Source of the DNA: Bimuria novae-zelandiae CBS 107.79
Lineage: Eukaryota > Ascomycota > Dothideomycetes > Pleosporales > Didymosphaeriaceae
Assembly (NCBI GenBank): GCA_010015655.1
Contig: ML976714.1
Coordinates: forward strand, 355,666-419,665
Reading direction: 5' to 3'
DNA length: 64,000 nt
The notes under the pieces are model-generated. The model did no database searches, had not been told where the DNA came from, and was given only the letters and a program-made list of their open reading frames with translations. Every line of letters starts with the position of its first letter. Position 1 is the stretch's first letter. The translations under genes were made by a program, and so were the position numbers. This document shows positions 37,620 to 47,994 of the stretch, in pieces.

Positions 37620-38073
37620 ATGCCGACGCCCGAATCCGCCGCGTTCCTGGCGAAGAAGCCGCAGGTCCCGCCGACCTTTGAGGGCGTCGACTACGACGAC
37701 ACCAAGGCGCTCAAGGCGGCGCAGGACGCTATCATTCGCGAGCAGTGGGTGCGCAGCATGATGGCGCGGCTGGTGCGGGAGGAGATGGGCAAGTGCTACC
37801 GGAGGGAGGGTGTCAACCATTTGGAGAAGTGCGGACATTTGAGAGGTATGTCACGGCCTTTAATCAGGGGGAAACAAGAAGAGAGGGAACGAGGGCAAAT
37901 GCGATCGTAGGGATCTGAACGGGCCATGTGGTGGTGGAACACCATGAACGGCGTGCATGCGTTATGTGACGGGAGCTGACAATTGGTGCGCAGAACGGTA
38001 TTTCGAGCTTCTGAAGGACGCCAAGGTCAAGGGATATCTCTTTGCCCAGACCAACTATATCGAGAAGTCTTAG
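37620..38073 (+). CDS. Complex I subunit, NDUFB10 type (fungal 12-kDa)
   Basis: Exons 37620-37845 and 37994-38073, with a 148-nt intron (GTATGT donor, GCAG acceptor), give 101 residues. The start MPTPESAAFLAKKP is the canonical N-terminus of this fungal NADH:ubiquinone oxidoreductase subunit. The conserved core reads IIREQWVRSMM, GKCYRREGVNHLEKC and LRERYFELL, with Cys residues in the CHCH-like arrangement of NDUFB10/PDSW homologues. It is an accessory subunit of the membrane arm of mitochondrial complex I, facing the intermembrane space. There is no cleavable presequence, as expected for this subunit. Confidence 0.93.
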
Positions 38074-38491
38074 AGGATGGGGAAGTTGGAACAACAGCGA
38101 TGGGATCGGGAGAGGGCAGAATGGCTCGACTAGCACAGGATGCGAATCACACAGACTACGAGCAGCTCGAGGATGCAATGGGCATCGAATTGGAGCATTA
38201 AGTGTCTCTTTGGACTTGCAGCGACGACAGTGGTGAGCTGGTCAACTGTACATATGCTTGCTTTGGGAAGGCTAGCACGAATGACTGCTATTTCAGCAGA
38301 GTCGTCTCTCTCTCCTACACGAATGTCCGCATCACACATGTCAATCGACTCACCTTTCTATGTCTAGGGTCTTGAAACATTAACCCAGCCTCACTGATAC
38401 GCATGACATAGCTGCCAAGCGATACTCGACCCCACCCTGTACCTGCATCGACAACTTGCAACCCCACCACAACACCACACCGCACTCCGAC
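38074..38491. other. Intergenic spacer upstream of palC
   Basis: Short spacer between the complex I gene and palC. A single GCCAAG at 38414-38419, the core PacC-binding hexamer, lies about 73 bp upstream of the palC ATG; one hexamer alone may be chance. Confidence 0.4.
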
Positions 38492-39997
38492 ATGCCGTTC
38501 CCCTTCGTCCTACCCACCACCTCCAGCATCTCCTTCATCGACTTCTTCAGCAGCAGTACCCACCCGTCACTCCCGAACAGCGCCACCACCGCCCGCGGTG
38601 TCGTCCGCGACGTCCTCAAACGCTACAAGCGCATTCCGCCTTCGTCCCAGCCCTCGAACCTTACCACGGTCCTCTCCGCGCTCCAAGACTACATCCCCTA
38701 CCTCTTCGCCCTTGATGCCGGCCTCAGCGGCACGAGCTGCGCTGGCGAAGAAATCGACCTCGTCCTCGTCAAAGAGCTGGAGGTAGAATGGCGCTCCACT
38801 CTTAGCTCAACCGTGCCAGGCCGCGAGCCCTTACGGATAAAACTCAAGAGCCTAGAAAGTGAACTCTTCTTCACACTAAGCACGCTGGCCTACGTGTACA
38901 GTCTCCAAGCAAGAGCGCAACTACACACGCTCTACAACGCAACCCTGCCCACCCCAGAGCAGCGCGCCGCCGCCATTGCCGCTGCGATGAAGCACTTCCT
39001 CGACGCAAACGCCGTGTACACGTTCCTCGTTAACCGCAGCCAGCAGTGGCACGCGCAGCCCCCGGCCGTCGATATAAGCAGCCCCGTCCTCGGCGCCCTG
39101 GCTGAACTCACCCTCGCCGAAGCTACCCTCATCACCGTCCTGAAAGACGACCCGTACCCCGCTGCCGTGGTCGAAGACCGCAATAAAAACAGCAAAGATT
39201 GGATGTTCAAAGCCGTCGACATCCCCAAGGTGCGCGCGCACCTTTTCGCCCGTTTGTGTCTCTCCGCCGCCGAGCATGCGGCTAAGTCGCAGGCTATGCT
39301 CTCCCACGCGCGGGCGAAAGTAGATCCCACGTTTTCGAGCTACGTCGATGATTTTCGGAGGACTGCGAGGGGGAAGGCGTGTCGCTTCCTCGGCGTGGAC
39401 GCGGAGTTGGCCGGGAAGACGGGCGATGGGATTGCGTGGTTGCACGGCGCGAGGAAGGAATTAGGCTTTTCACCCCTCGCGGCTGAACAAGACACCAGTA
39501 AGAAATCTCTGGGGTTCAGCAAGTTGAAGAAAGACTGGGCGGAGAAGCGCGAAGATCGCAAAGTAGAGAAGGGCGGCGCGTGGGGCGCGGACGCGGGGAA
39601 GTTTGAAGAAGGCAGGGTTGTGGATATGCTACTTAGGAAGTGGGAGAAGATGAATGATACTGTGCGTCCCCTCCAGCTCCTGACCTCTCACTCACTCCTC
39701 TCGAGGGAATTCGAATACTAAGGGAAACAGATGTCTGTTCAGATCGTTCCACCGTCAGATCCCCTCCTCGCCACAATGCCCTCGGGCAGAGAGTACCACG
39801 CGCCTAAACCGTACATTATACCCACGCTCGCTGAAGACGCTATCGTGCGTATGCGTGCGCCGCCGGATCCGGGGGATGCGTTTGAGGGCGAGGAAGAAGA
39901 CAGCGCCGAGGAGGATGCGCGCGCTGCTACTCCGGCGCCGATGGGGGCGTTTCCGGGGAGTAAGGCGGAGTATGCGGGGGGTTCGAGCTACTATTGA
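38492..39997 (+). CDS. palC: pH-response regulator PalC (BRO1 domain)
   Basis: Exons 38492-39661 and 39731-39997, with a 69-nt intron (GTGCGT donor, ACAG acceptor), give 478 residues. The ATG at 38492 (MPFPFVLPTTSSISF) is used because the upstream extension begins with a non-ATG codon. Nearly the whole first exon is a helical BRO1-type domain with the fungal PalC arrangement (FTLSTLAYVYSLQARAQL, AMKHFLDANAVYTFLV, ALAELTLAEATLITVLKDDP). The second exon holds the conserved C-terminal REYHAPKPYIIPTLAEDAI block. PalC links the ESCRT-III component Vps32 to the ambient-pH Pal pathway that activates the transcription factor PacC. It lies immediately before the large 40-kb repeat array. Confidence 0.93.
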
Positions 39998-40239
39998 GAA
40001 CGAGGATCGGTGCGGGTGGTGGTGGTGGTGGGCGCCATCATCATCGTGGGAGATCGTGGTTCTGCGGGGGTGGATGGGTTGCGGGAAGGGGAATGCGAGA
40101 CAAAGGCATGTGCTGCTGCGCTTGGTACTTTTAGAGTCCCGACAGTCAGTCCGCCCATCAAGCCCTTCTTGACGGTTTTAGGAGCCAACATGAACTCCTC
40201 TTCCCGCCGTTTTTAGGGCAACTTAGGTTGCTGTGTTGT

Positions 40240-40263
40240 AAAAAAAAAAAAAAAAAAAAAAAA
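40240..40263 (+). repeat. 24-nt poly-A tract near array start
   Basis: An uninterrupted A run directly after a box C-like sequence. It could mark the 3' end of an old retroposed sequence or be simple slippage. Confidence 0.9.
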
Positions 40264-41843
40264 TCAGACTCGCCCTTAAGCGGGTATTTGCATAGCTACG
40301 TTTTTGACGTCCTATTTACTGTATATAACAATGGGCGCTATCATCATCGCCCTTAGTTCAGGCTAGAGTATTGGAGGTTGGGCGTAGTGTGTATCTGCGT
40401 GGGCCGCGGGAGGGGTACAGCGGAGGACAAGCAGTCATGGAAGACGAAATCGTATTTTAGAGTCCCTCCACACAGTCCGCCCATGAACCTCTTCTAGGAT
40501 GGTTTTTAGAAGCCAACATGATTTTTTCTTCCTTAAGTTTTTCGACACGCGGTCCGCACATTAAGCTCTTCTGGGATGGTTTTTGGAAGGCACCATAACA
40601 AGCTCGAGGGGTAGTTTTTGGTGCAACTCAAGATCCTCTGACGTGAACAAGGTACTCGCCCTCAAGAGGGGTATGTGTACTTCACGGGAACGCGAGGCCA
40701 AGGCATGAGGCATTTGAGTGCGAATTTTTAGAGTCTCAGCCGAGAGCACGCATGAGCTTGAACAGAGGGTGATTTTAGAACCGCCATGCATCTGGTCCAA
40801 TGTCGATTTTTAGAGCGAGACCAGATGCTGTGCGTGAAGAAGGGAGAGGAGATCGACGGTGGGTTTTATAAGCAGCGGCGGACGGGAGACCGAGCCATCA
40901 GGCTGTGAATTGGGGATTTTTAGAGCCCCCCGCCAAGAGCGCGCATGCGAGTTCTTCACGTGCGATTTTAGAGATAACATGGGAAATCACGTTGTCAGTT
41001 TTGGTGTAACGCAAAGCGCTGTACGCAGGAAAGGAGGAGTTTTATACAGCAGCGGCGGACGCAGGACCAAAGCATAGATCAGTCGCGTTTGGGATTTGTT
41101 TTTAGGGTCTCGCCACAGACCCCACCCATGCCTTTTCTTCGAAATCGATTTTAGAGCCACCATTTATCTTTTCCACGTCGTTTTTAGTACAACACGGTTT
41201 GCTGGTGTGCAGGCAGGATTGATGTAGCGGGGAACGCAAGGCAAGCATGACGGCGCGAGCCGCGACTTTTTTTTATCCCGTCCAAGACCACCCATGCATC
41301 TCGTTGAAATGGATTTTTAGAGTGAACATGCATCTTTTCGAAATTGTTTTTTTTTGTACAACTCAAGTCCCGGTGCAGTAAAGAAGAGAATAATTAAGAG
41401 AGAGGTTTATATCGCAGCGGTGGACGCAGGACAAGTATAACAGCAAACGTCTATGCTTTTTTATCCTGCCCAAGACCACCCATGTCACCTCTTCCAAGTC
41501 GGTTTTAGAGCCACCATGAATATCCAGTAGCTTCTCTTTTGGTGTAACTTAAATTGTTGTTCGTGAAGTAGCCAAACTTCATCTTCATTGGGATATTTAT
41601 ACAGCAGCGAAACAAAAGTCCTTTTGGTGATGTGATAGTAGACTTCGTCATCATCGTGTGTCATCTGTATGGGCGGCGGGAAGGGAACAAGAGACGGAAC
41701 AGGATTGTAGAGTTCCCCACCGACACACCACCCATACAACCTCCATAAAGGCACTTTTAGAGCCAGCATGTATTTTTTTTATGTCGGTTTTGGTGCAACA
41801 GAAATTGTTGTGCGAGAAGGAGGGAGAAGGGTGATAAGGGGGG

Positions 41844-42058
41844 TTTATATAAAGCAGTTGGATAAGAAGAGTATTTGGTATGTGATGCTGGGTTTCATCA
41901 TCATCGCCGTTGGTGTGCCTTTGCCGTGGGTGGTGAGCGTGCTTTTGGAACAAGAGGAACAGGCATATGTATTCTCGTTTGGAATTTTTGGGGACGAGAC
42001 CGAGAGCACACATGTACGTGAAAACCCGGTTTTTAGAGCCACCATATGCCAGTTCTAG
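41844..42058 (+). promoter_or_regulatory. Representative array unit: TATA-like box plus short ORF
   Basis: TTTATATAAAG at 41844 is followed by an ATG at 41885 opening a 58-codon frame that begins MLGFIIIAVGV and ends at a stop before 42058. The N-terminus is strongly hydrophobic. Equivalent ATG-(G/A)-Ile-rich starts occur at the same distance from the TATA-like box in later units (42189, 42479, 42769, 43105, 43698, 44002, 44315), while in others the start codon is lost (near 43398, 44619 and 44937). Whether any is transcribed or translated is unknown; an ATC microsatellite is the simpler reading. Confidence 0.3.
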
Positions 42059-45000
42059 GCGCAATTTTAGTTTTTAGTGCACGCAAGGCGCCCTGTGAGG
42101 GTGGAGAAGGCAGAGAGATCGAGAGACGGGTACTTATACACAACCGCAGCGAAGGTACTGGCGCTACACATGTGTGCTTGGGGTGTTGATGGCCTTCATC
42201 ATCATCACCGTCGGTGTGACTTATACGGTACGTGATGAAGCATGCTTTTGACGCCGAAAGGAGATAGAAGCATATGTCCAATAGGGCAAGATTTTAGAGG
42301 GATGCCGAGAGAACACATGAAAGTGAGCTGCGGTATTTTAGAGCTACCATAAACGGGTTCTTCGCATAATTTTAGTGCAATACGAATTGTTCGGCGTGTG
42401 TGGAGAAGCCAGAGTCGATCGACCGAGGGCTTTTTGTACCCACCCCGGCTTCGTACGCTGGTACTACAGCCGTGGTTGATGGGCATCATCATTATCACCA
42501 CCACCTGGGCGTAGTCCAAATTCCCCGCTTCGGGACTTGCTTTAGAATGCCGACGGGCTTTCCACGGCCATAACCTCGTCCACTCGAGATTTTGACAAGT
42601 CCCCCGCTCCATAATCTGCATTATTGTTGCATTTGTAGCGGACCGCACGTGGGATCTGCTGACGATTGTTTTAGTGCGATACGAGTTGCTCTGCGTGCGG
42701 AGAAGAGAATGAGCAAGAGCGGGGTATATATACGCAACAAGCATCCCAATTTTACTACGATCGATTTAATGATAGCCGTCATCATCATTATTACCACTTG
42801 GGCATCATTGGAATCCCCCGCTCCGCGCTTCGTCTCGCTGTAGCACGCAAAAGGTCTTCCCGCAGCCATGATTTCATCCGCTTGAGATTTTGACGTGACT
42901 CGTCCTTCATAATTCTAAATCACTGGAGTTTTAGCGCAGTGTAAATGGAATCCTTGATTAGATTTTTTAGGCGCCAACATCGAGGTATTTCGTGACCGTT
43001 TTTAGTGCAACGCAAGCTGTTCTGCCTGTGCAGTGGAAAAGACGAGGGCGAGAGGGGTTATTTATACACAACTGGCGTCCCATTTGCTCATACAGCTTAA
43101 ATGAATGGCATTCCTTACCATCGTTACAGCCTTATCGCAGCAAAAACGTCTTCCCGCAGCCATGACCTGGTATACTTGATATTTCGGCAATTCTCCCGCT
43201 CCATTTCATCGGGACGAGACTGATTTTAGTGCAGAGCGCATTATGATATAACATAATGCTTTTTTAGACGCCAACATGCGATTCTGTCTGTTACCGTTTT
43301 GGTGCAATGCGAGTTGCTCTGTATGTGCAGAAGTTAATGACTTAGAGGTAGGTATTTATATAAAGTAAAGGTTCTCTAACATAGCACTTGAGTGTTGAGC
43401 TCCATCATCACCACAAAGATTTGAGACCTTAAACATCTTAGTAGAACCGGGACGATAGTCCCGCGGCCTTGCAAGCGGTTATTTGGATTTTGGCAAGGAT
43501 CGCTCTATCACAGTCGCATGGATTGATGTTTGGCGGACATCACATGTATTGCTTCAGGAAGTTTTTAGATCCACATGAACCAGGCGTGTCTCCCTTTTAG
43601 TCGCTGAGTTGCGCAGTGGAAGTGTGGAGTGGGGAGAACGAGGGCGAGGGGTGAATTTATACACATCTATCATCCCAGATTTGTACAGTTTCAGTTGATG
43701 GGCATCATCGCCAGCATCGTCGCTACGTTTCTACCTTGTTCACCCAGCGCAACTCGGAAAATCACTCCACGGACATACGGACTTGACGAAATTGTTTTTT
43801 TTTAGCAAGACTTGCCCCCTCCATATGTACGGGAAGTCGTAAGTTTTAGTACAGAACACATGGGTGCCTCCACATGGATCAGTAGTGGCGGTTTTTTAGT
43901 CGCTGCACTGCGCAGCGTAGTGGAAGTGTGTAGCGGAAAGAAAGAAAAAGAGCGAGGGTTTGTACACAACTGTCATCCCAATTTTTGTACAGCTATAGTT
44001 GATGACCGTCATCATCACCGCCATATTCCCACCTTGTTGTAATGCGGAAGGAGTGTACCGCGCGCGTGAACTCGTTTTTGAAGGATTTCGGCCAGTGGCG
44101 CTCCCCATCATTGTGCCATAGTTTGTTCTTTTTAGTGGACAGCACATAGCTTCTCTGCGGCGTCCTTTGGAGCCACATGGAGCCTGGAGAACCGTCTTTT
44201 TAGTCTCAGCGTTACGCAGCGTAGTGGAAGTGTAGAGAACAATACATAATGAACTTTTGGAGGGGCATTTATACTCGACGGTAGTAAATCACTGGCGCTG
44301 TGCTCGGGGCGTTGATGGGCATCATTATCATCATCAGAGGCCTAATCGCATTTCTTTGGTGAAATCTAGAGAGCCTTTCCGCAGCTATGCGCACCTTGGG
44401 TTAGAATTTTAGGCAAGTCTCGCACTCTATAGTTAGGATAGGATGCGCTTTATAGTCGACAGCACATACGCGTGATGGATTCGGTATTTTCAAGGCCTAT
44501 TTTTAAGTCCCTACATTTCTCAGTGTAGAGAAAGTGTGGAGAAAAAGACAGACGGGAATCCCAGTGGGGTAGTTATACACAACGGCAGCGAATCCGCTGG
44601 CCTGGTGCTTGTGGTGTTGAGCTTTACCATCATCGTTAAGAATCTCCACCGTATTTACCCTAGCGGATTCCTTAAGAGATTTTCCCACAGAAATTTTGCG
44701 TATGCTTCTTGATTTCGGCAAGTCACGCACTCCATGGGCCTGCGTTGTCTTGGTTTAGCAGAGGCAACATGTTCACTGCACTAAAAATCCTTTGGTCCCA
44801 CATGGAACTGTCGTACTTCCCTTTTAGTCGCACCTTGCGCAGGGCTGCGAAAATGTGTAAAGAAGAGGGATGAATGATTTCAAGAGCGATATTTATACTC
44901 AGCGACGCCCTCGCTATCCCTGCGCTCGGCGTGTTGACGCCCATCACCATCATCATCCCCGACGCCTACGCGCACGTGTGATCACTGCATGGGAGACGGA

Positions 45001-46613
45001 CCGCTGCGCGAGTCGGAAAGTCTTCTCAGTCATATATGCTTAATAAGACCCGCCCTCCATAGCTGTTCAATGATCATATTTTAGCGCAGAGCACAGCACA
45101 TAGATTAGTACCCGCATTCTTTTGGTCGCTGTTTTCCGCAGTGAGTGTGTGACGAAGGAAAGTGAACGAGGGCAAGAGCTGGTTTATATAGCCGGAGCCC
45201 CAGTGAAGGAGCTGTGTTTGATAGGTTGGATGAAGAGATGGTGGTGGACAGCATCAAGTGACGCCTTGGAGCACATCGCCTAAAGCCGTGGGTGCTTTCG
45301 ATGATACAAGCGGGATGCAAGTGCGTGTGCCGAGGGACGTTCTCCCAAAGGGAGCATGCATTGGTATGTGCCCATTTTTAGCCCAGCGCCCTATAAGACA
45401 TCAAAAGCGCCTTCTACGTATTTTGGTGCTGCAGAAACAGGAAACATCATCAGTCTGCTGGTATAAGGTGTTTACGCAAGCGCCACAGGAGACATCGCAT
45501 GCTTCCTCCAAGTATTTTAGTCCCCCGATGGCAGGAGAAGTGGTGTGAGGAACTTTCGGGGAATGAAGAGGGGTTTTTATATCTTAGCGCCCTTATAACG
45601 AATGGCTTACGTACTTTTCCCGACCTCGACGAGATGAATGGGGGGTTGACGCGACCGAGGTTCTCCTAAGGTAACATGATTCGAAGAAGTCTCGAATTTT
45701 TAGAGGACCGCTGCAAAAGATATAAGCAAAGCTACGGCCCGTTTTAAGAGAATCCTCTCCGGGAGATGTCGGAGCTCGGCGCTACAACTTTTAGTCCTGG
45801 GCAGCGCATGGAACAGTCGGTATTACGAACCGTACTTTATGGTCCGTAATTGGTTTTAGGCCGTACGTACCGTAGTAAGGTGCCCACCGTACTAGGCACC
45901 GTACCGTACCAACTTTTAACCCGTAATATAGCTATACAGAACCTTTTCTAGCTAGGGTAAGTAAATTAAGTGTTTAGGGGGCGCGGCTAGAGGAGGCGCC
46001 AGAGGTGGCTAGATTTAGCGGATCTGCCTGCATCAGGCATAGGATTTATAAAATATTTTTATATAGCGCTCCTAGCTTTTTGCCTTAATTTTTATATAAT
46101 TATCAGCTAGCTTTCCTCCTATTTAGTATTCGATCTATTAAAATTAATATGTTAATTACTAGCTAGGTTACTTTATAGGGCCTGTGGTTAACGCAGGCGT
46201 CCTAGGCCTTTACCCTAGTACTATATCACGCCTTTATAACCCGCAAGGCCCTTAACTTAGTAAGTTTATTACGCTTATTATTACTATTAGTTAACTACTT
46301 ATAGGTATATCCTATAGGCTGTAATTTAGAAAAAGAGATAACTATTTATTAAAATAATTTATAGTATAGTAAAATTAAGCTTATCGGCACGCGGGCTAGT
46401 TACCGCGTGTAGTATTAAATTTAAGTTTCTAGATAACTACCTACACCTTTATATACGCTGGTTCTAAACCCACTAGAGTTATTATCTATAATAGATTTAA
46501 AAGGCTGAAAAGTCCCTTAACGTTATATTTATTACCTATTTAAAGATAAAGTAAAGTTATAAAATAGATAGTAATAATATTTCTAAAAAGAATTAATATA
46601 TATATAAGGTACC

Positions 46614-46860
46614 TGTGAGGAAGAGCGCGGGCTCCTGCATCGAAAGAGCAGATGAGGTTAGTTAGCTCTATTTCAGCTACACTAAGATGAGGAGGCTGTA
46701 GGTACACAGGGCTCGCGCGCTTTTGTGCGCGGCCGTCGGAGCGGAACAACTATCCATCCAAGGTCGCTGCGCTGGGTGCGCGAGCAGCCGCACCAGGGCG
46801 TGAGGCAGTTGCGCCTCGTACGCGAGGTCATGTGACCTGCCAGCATGCCAGGCCGTCACA
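46614..46860 (+). mobile_element. 247-bp TG...CA element with 5-bp target duplication
   Basis: The segment starts TGTGAGGAAG and ends GCCGTCACA, giving the inverted termini TGTGA/TCACA. It is flanked by perfect GTACC duplications at 46609-46613 and 46861-46865. Unlike its AT-rich surroundings it has normal GC content, so it inserted after that DNA was mutated or escaped mutation. The TG...CA ends and 5-bp duplication are hallmarks of LTR elements, so it is probably a small solo LTR (TRIM-like); a MITE is the alternative. Confidence 0.75.
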
Positions 46861-47167
46861 GTACCTAGGGCTTATAAATTAAGCGCTTACTAGTAACGTA
46901 TAATATAGGTAGTTCCTATATTACTTATTAGCTAAAAATCCTGTAAAAGGTAAAACTAAAGCTTATAACTAAATAAGTATAATAATAGTGTACTTAAAAA
47001 CCTTTACGTAGATATCTAGGACTAATTCCTATTAGATTTACTAAATAATTTCTACTATTAGTAGGTAGAAGTAGGTTGAACGCGATGTCTTATTACTTAT
47101 AAATAGTTATAGATTACCCTTTTATACTAATAATTTTATATAACTACAAGCGCTATTTCTTCTTAAG

Positions 47168-47619
47168 TGTTACGACCACGAACCCCACAAGGATGAAGAA
47201 GCCAGACAATTACGCTAAGAGAGTAATTGTTAACGAAGTAGCAGAGTTAACGGGACCTAACGGGGCGCGGGGCAGCTTAGTCAGCAGTCACGTGACGAAG
47301 TCCCGCATAAAAGGAAGTCCCATGGGACTACCGTAGTCCCTGGGACTACAGGGCCTTGGCGGGACTACGAAGAAGGAATAGGCTAGTATATAGTGTGGCG
47401 ACTTTCCTATTGTTGTTTCCTTCCTCGTAGTTAACTTATATATCTTCTGTGCGAGTACGTTCTCCTATACAGACTAATAGTTATTTTATTCGTTATAAGA
47501 TTGGATTGTCTAGCCGCGCTAAGTGTCGCATCAACTTGTACCACTGAATAATCCGTGAAGCACCACGATACCTTACCGCCCTAACCCGGATCGGAACAAG
47601 GTGTGAGAGCCTCATAACA
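47168..47619 (+). mobile_element. Solo LTR with perfect 5-bp target duplication
   Basis: A 452-bp segment begins TGTTACGACCACG and ends GAGAGCCTCATAACA (inverted TGTTA/TAACA). It is flanked by identical TTAAG at 47163-47167 and 47620-47624. The ends and duplication are those of LTR retrotransposons; TGTTACGACC-type starts are common in fungal Ty3/gypsy LTRs. An internal GCATAAAAGGA could be its TATA box. It is GC-normal inside AT-rich DNA, so it is young relative to its host sequence. No internal retroelement genes are present, so LTR-LTR recombination has probably occurred. Confidence 0.88.
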
Positions 47620-47994
47620 TTAAGGAAATATATAATTTATTAGGCCTAAAAACTATTAAGGCCTGCCAGCTATGAAAGAACTAGCTAAGAAAAGACGCTA
47701 TATTTAGCTACTTTATAAAATTAACCTCTTATATAAATAATAAGAAGAGAGACACTGACGTAGTTAATAATAATAATAATAATATTTTAAACCTCCTAAA
47801 AGCTTTAAAAGATAACCTTAATACTAGCCTCCTTCTTACTTAGGAAATTTATATATACTATAGGCTATATAGACCCCTAAAATAAACTATATAGTAATTC
47901 TATAGTATTATACTAACCTCTTAGCCGTAGCGTGCGTACCGTAATAACTAGCAACCGTAACGTAACTATAGTAGGGTTGAACTGTCTGTATTAC

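Larger units (their letters stand above)
40120..45819 (+). repeat. Tandem array of promoter-like units (T-rich boxes plus TATA-like box)
   Basis: About 19 tandem units share an ordered set of boxes on the plus strand. Box A is TTTTAGAGTCCC followed by ACCCATG. Box B, GATTTTTAGAGCCACCATG, lies about 46 bp later. Box C, TTTTAGTGCAAC(G)CAAG, lies about 34 bp after B. Next comes an AGAAG/GAGAGG purine stretch and then a TATA-like box. TATA-like boxes start at 40865, 41041, 41406, 41596, 41844, 42133, 42431 (weak), 42725, 43062, 43355, 43656, 43959 (weak), 44268, 44572, 44892, 45183 and 45576. Spacing is about 180-190 bp up to 41.6 kb, then about 290-340 bp. Linkers diverge far more than boxes. 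No convincing protein gene lies inside. Strand is given by the TATA and box order and is an inference. Confidence 0.8.
45820..47994. repeat. AT-rich RIP-like block with CCGTA-rich ends
   Basis: Abruptly AT-rich, stop-dense sequence separates the 40-kb array from the 48-kb array. Both edges carry clusters of CCGTA/TACGG pentamers (about 45827-45915 and 47925-47960), and a GTATTAC heptamer occurs just outside each (45820-45826 and 47988-47994). Subterminal pentamer clusters are a feature of some DNA transposons such as hAT elements, so the block may be one old RIP-mutated element that later received the two insertions listed separately. No transposase could be read. Confidence 0.55.

Noticed and set aside
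40120..45819. Long minus-strand open frames through the array (for example 41651-42064 and 42205-42744)
   Set aside because: They simply read the repeat units, share no domain, and vary in frame between units; no splice logic links them.
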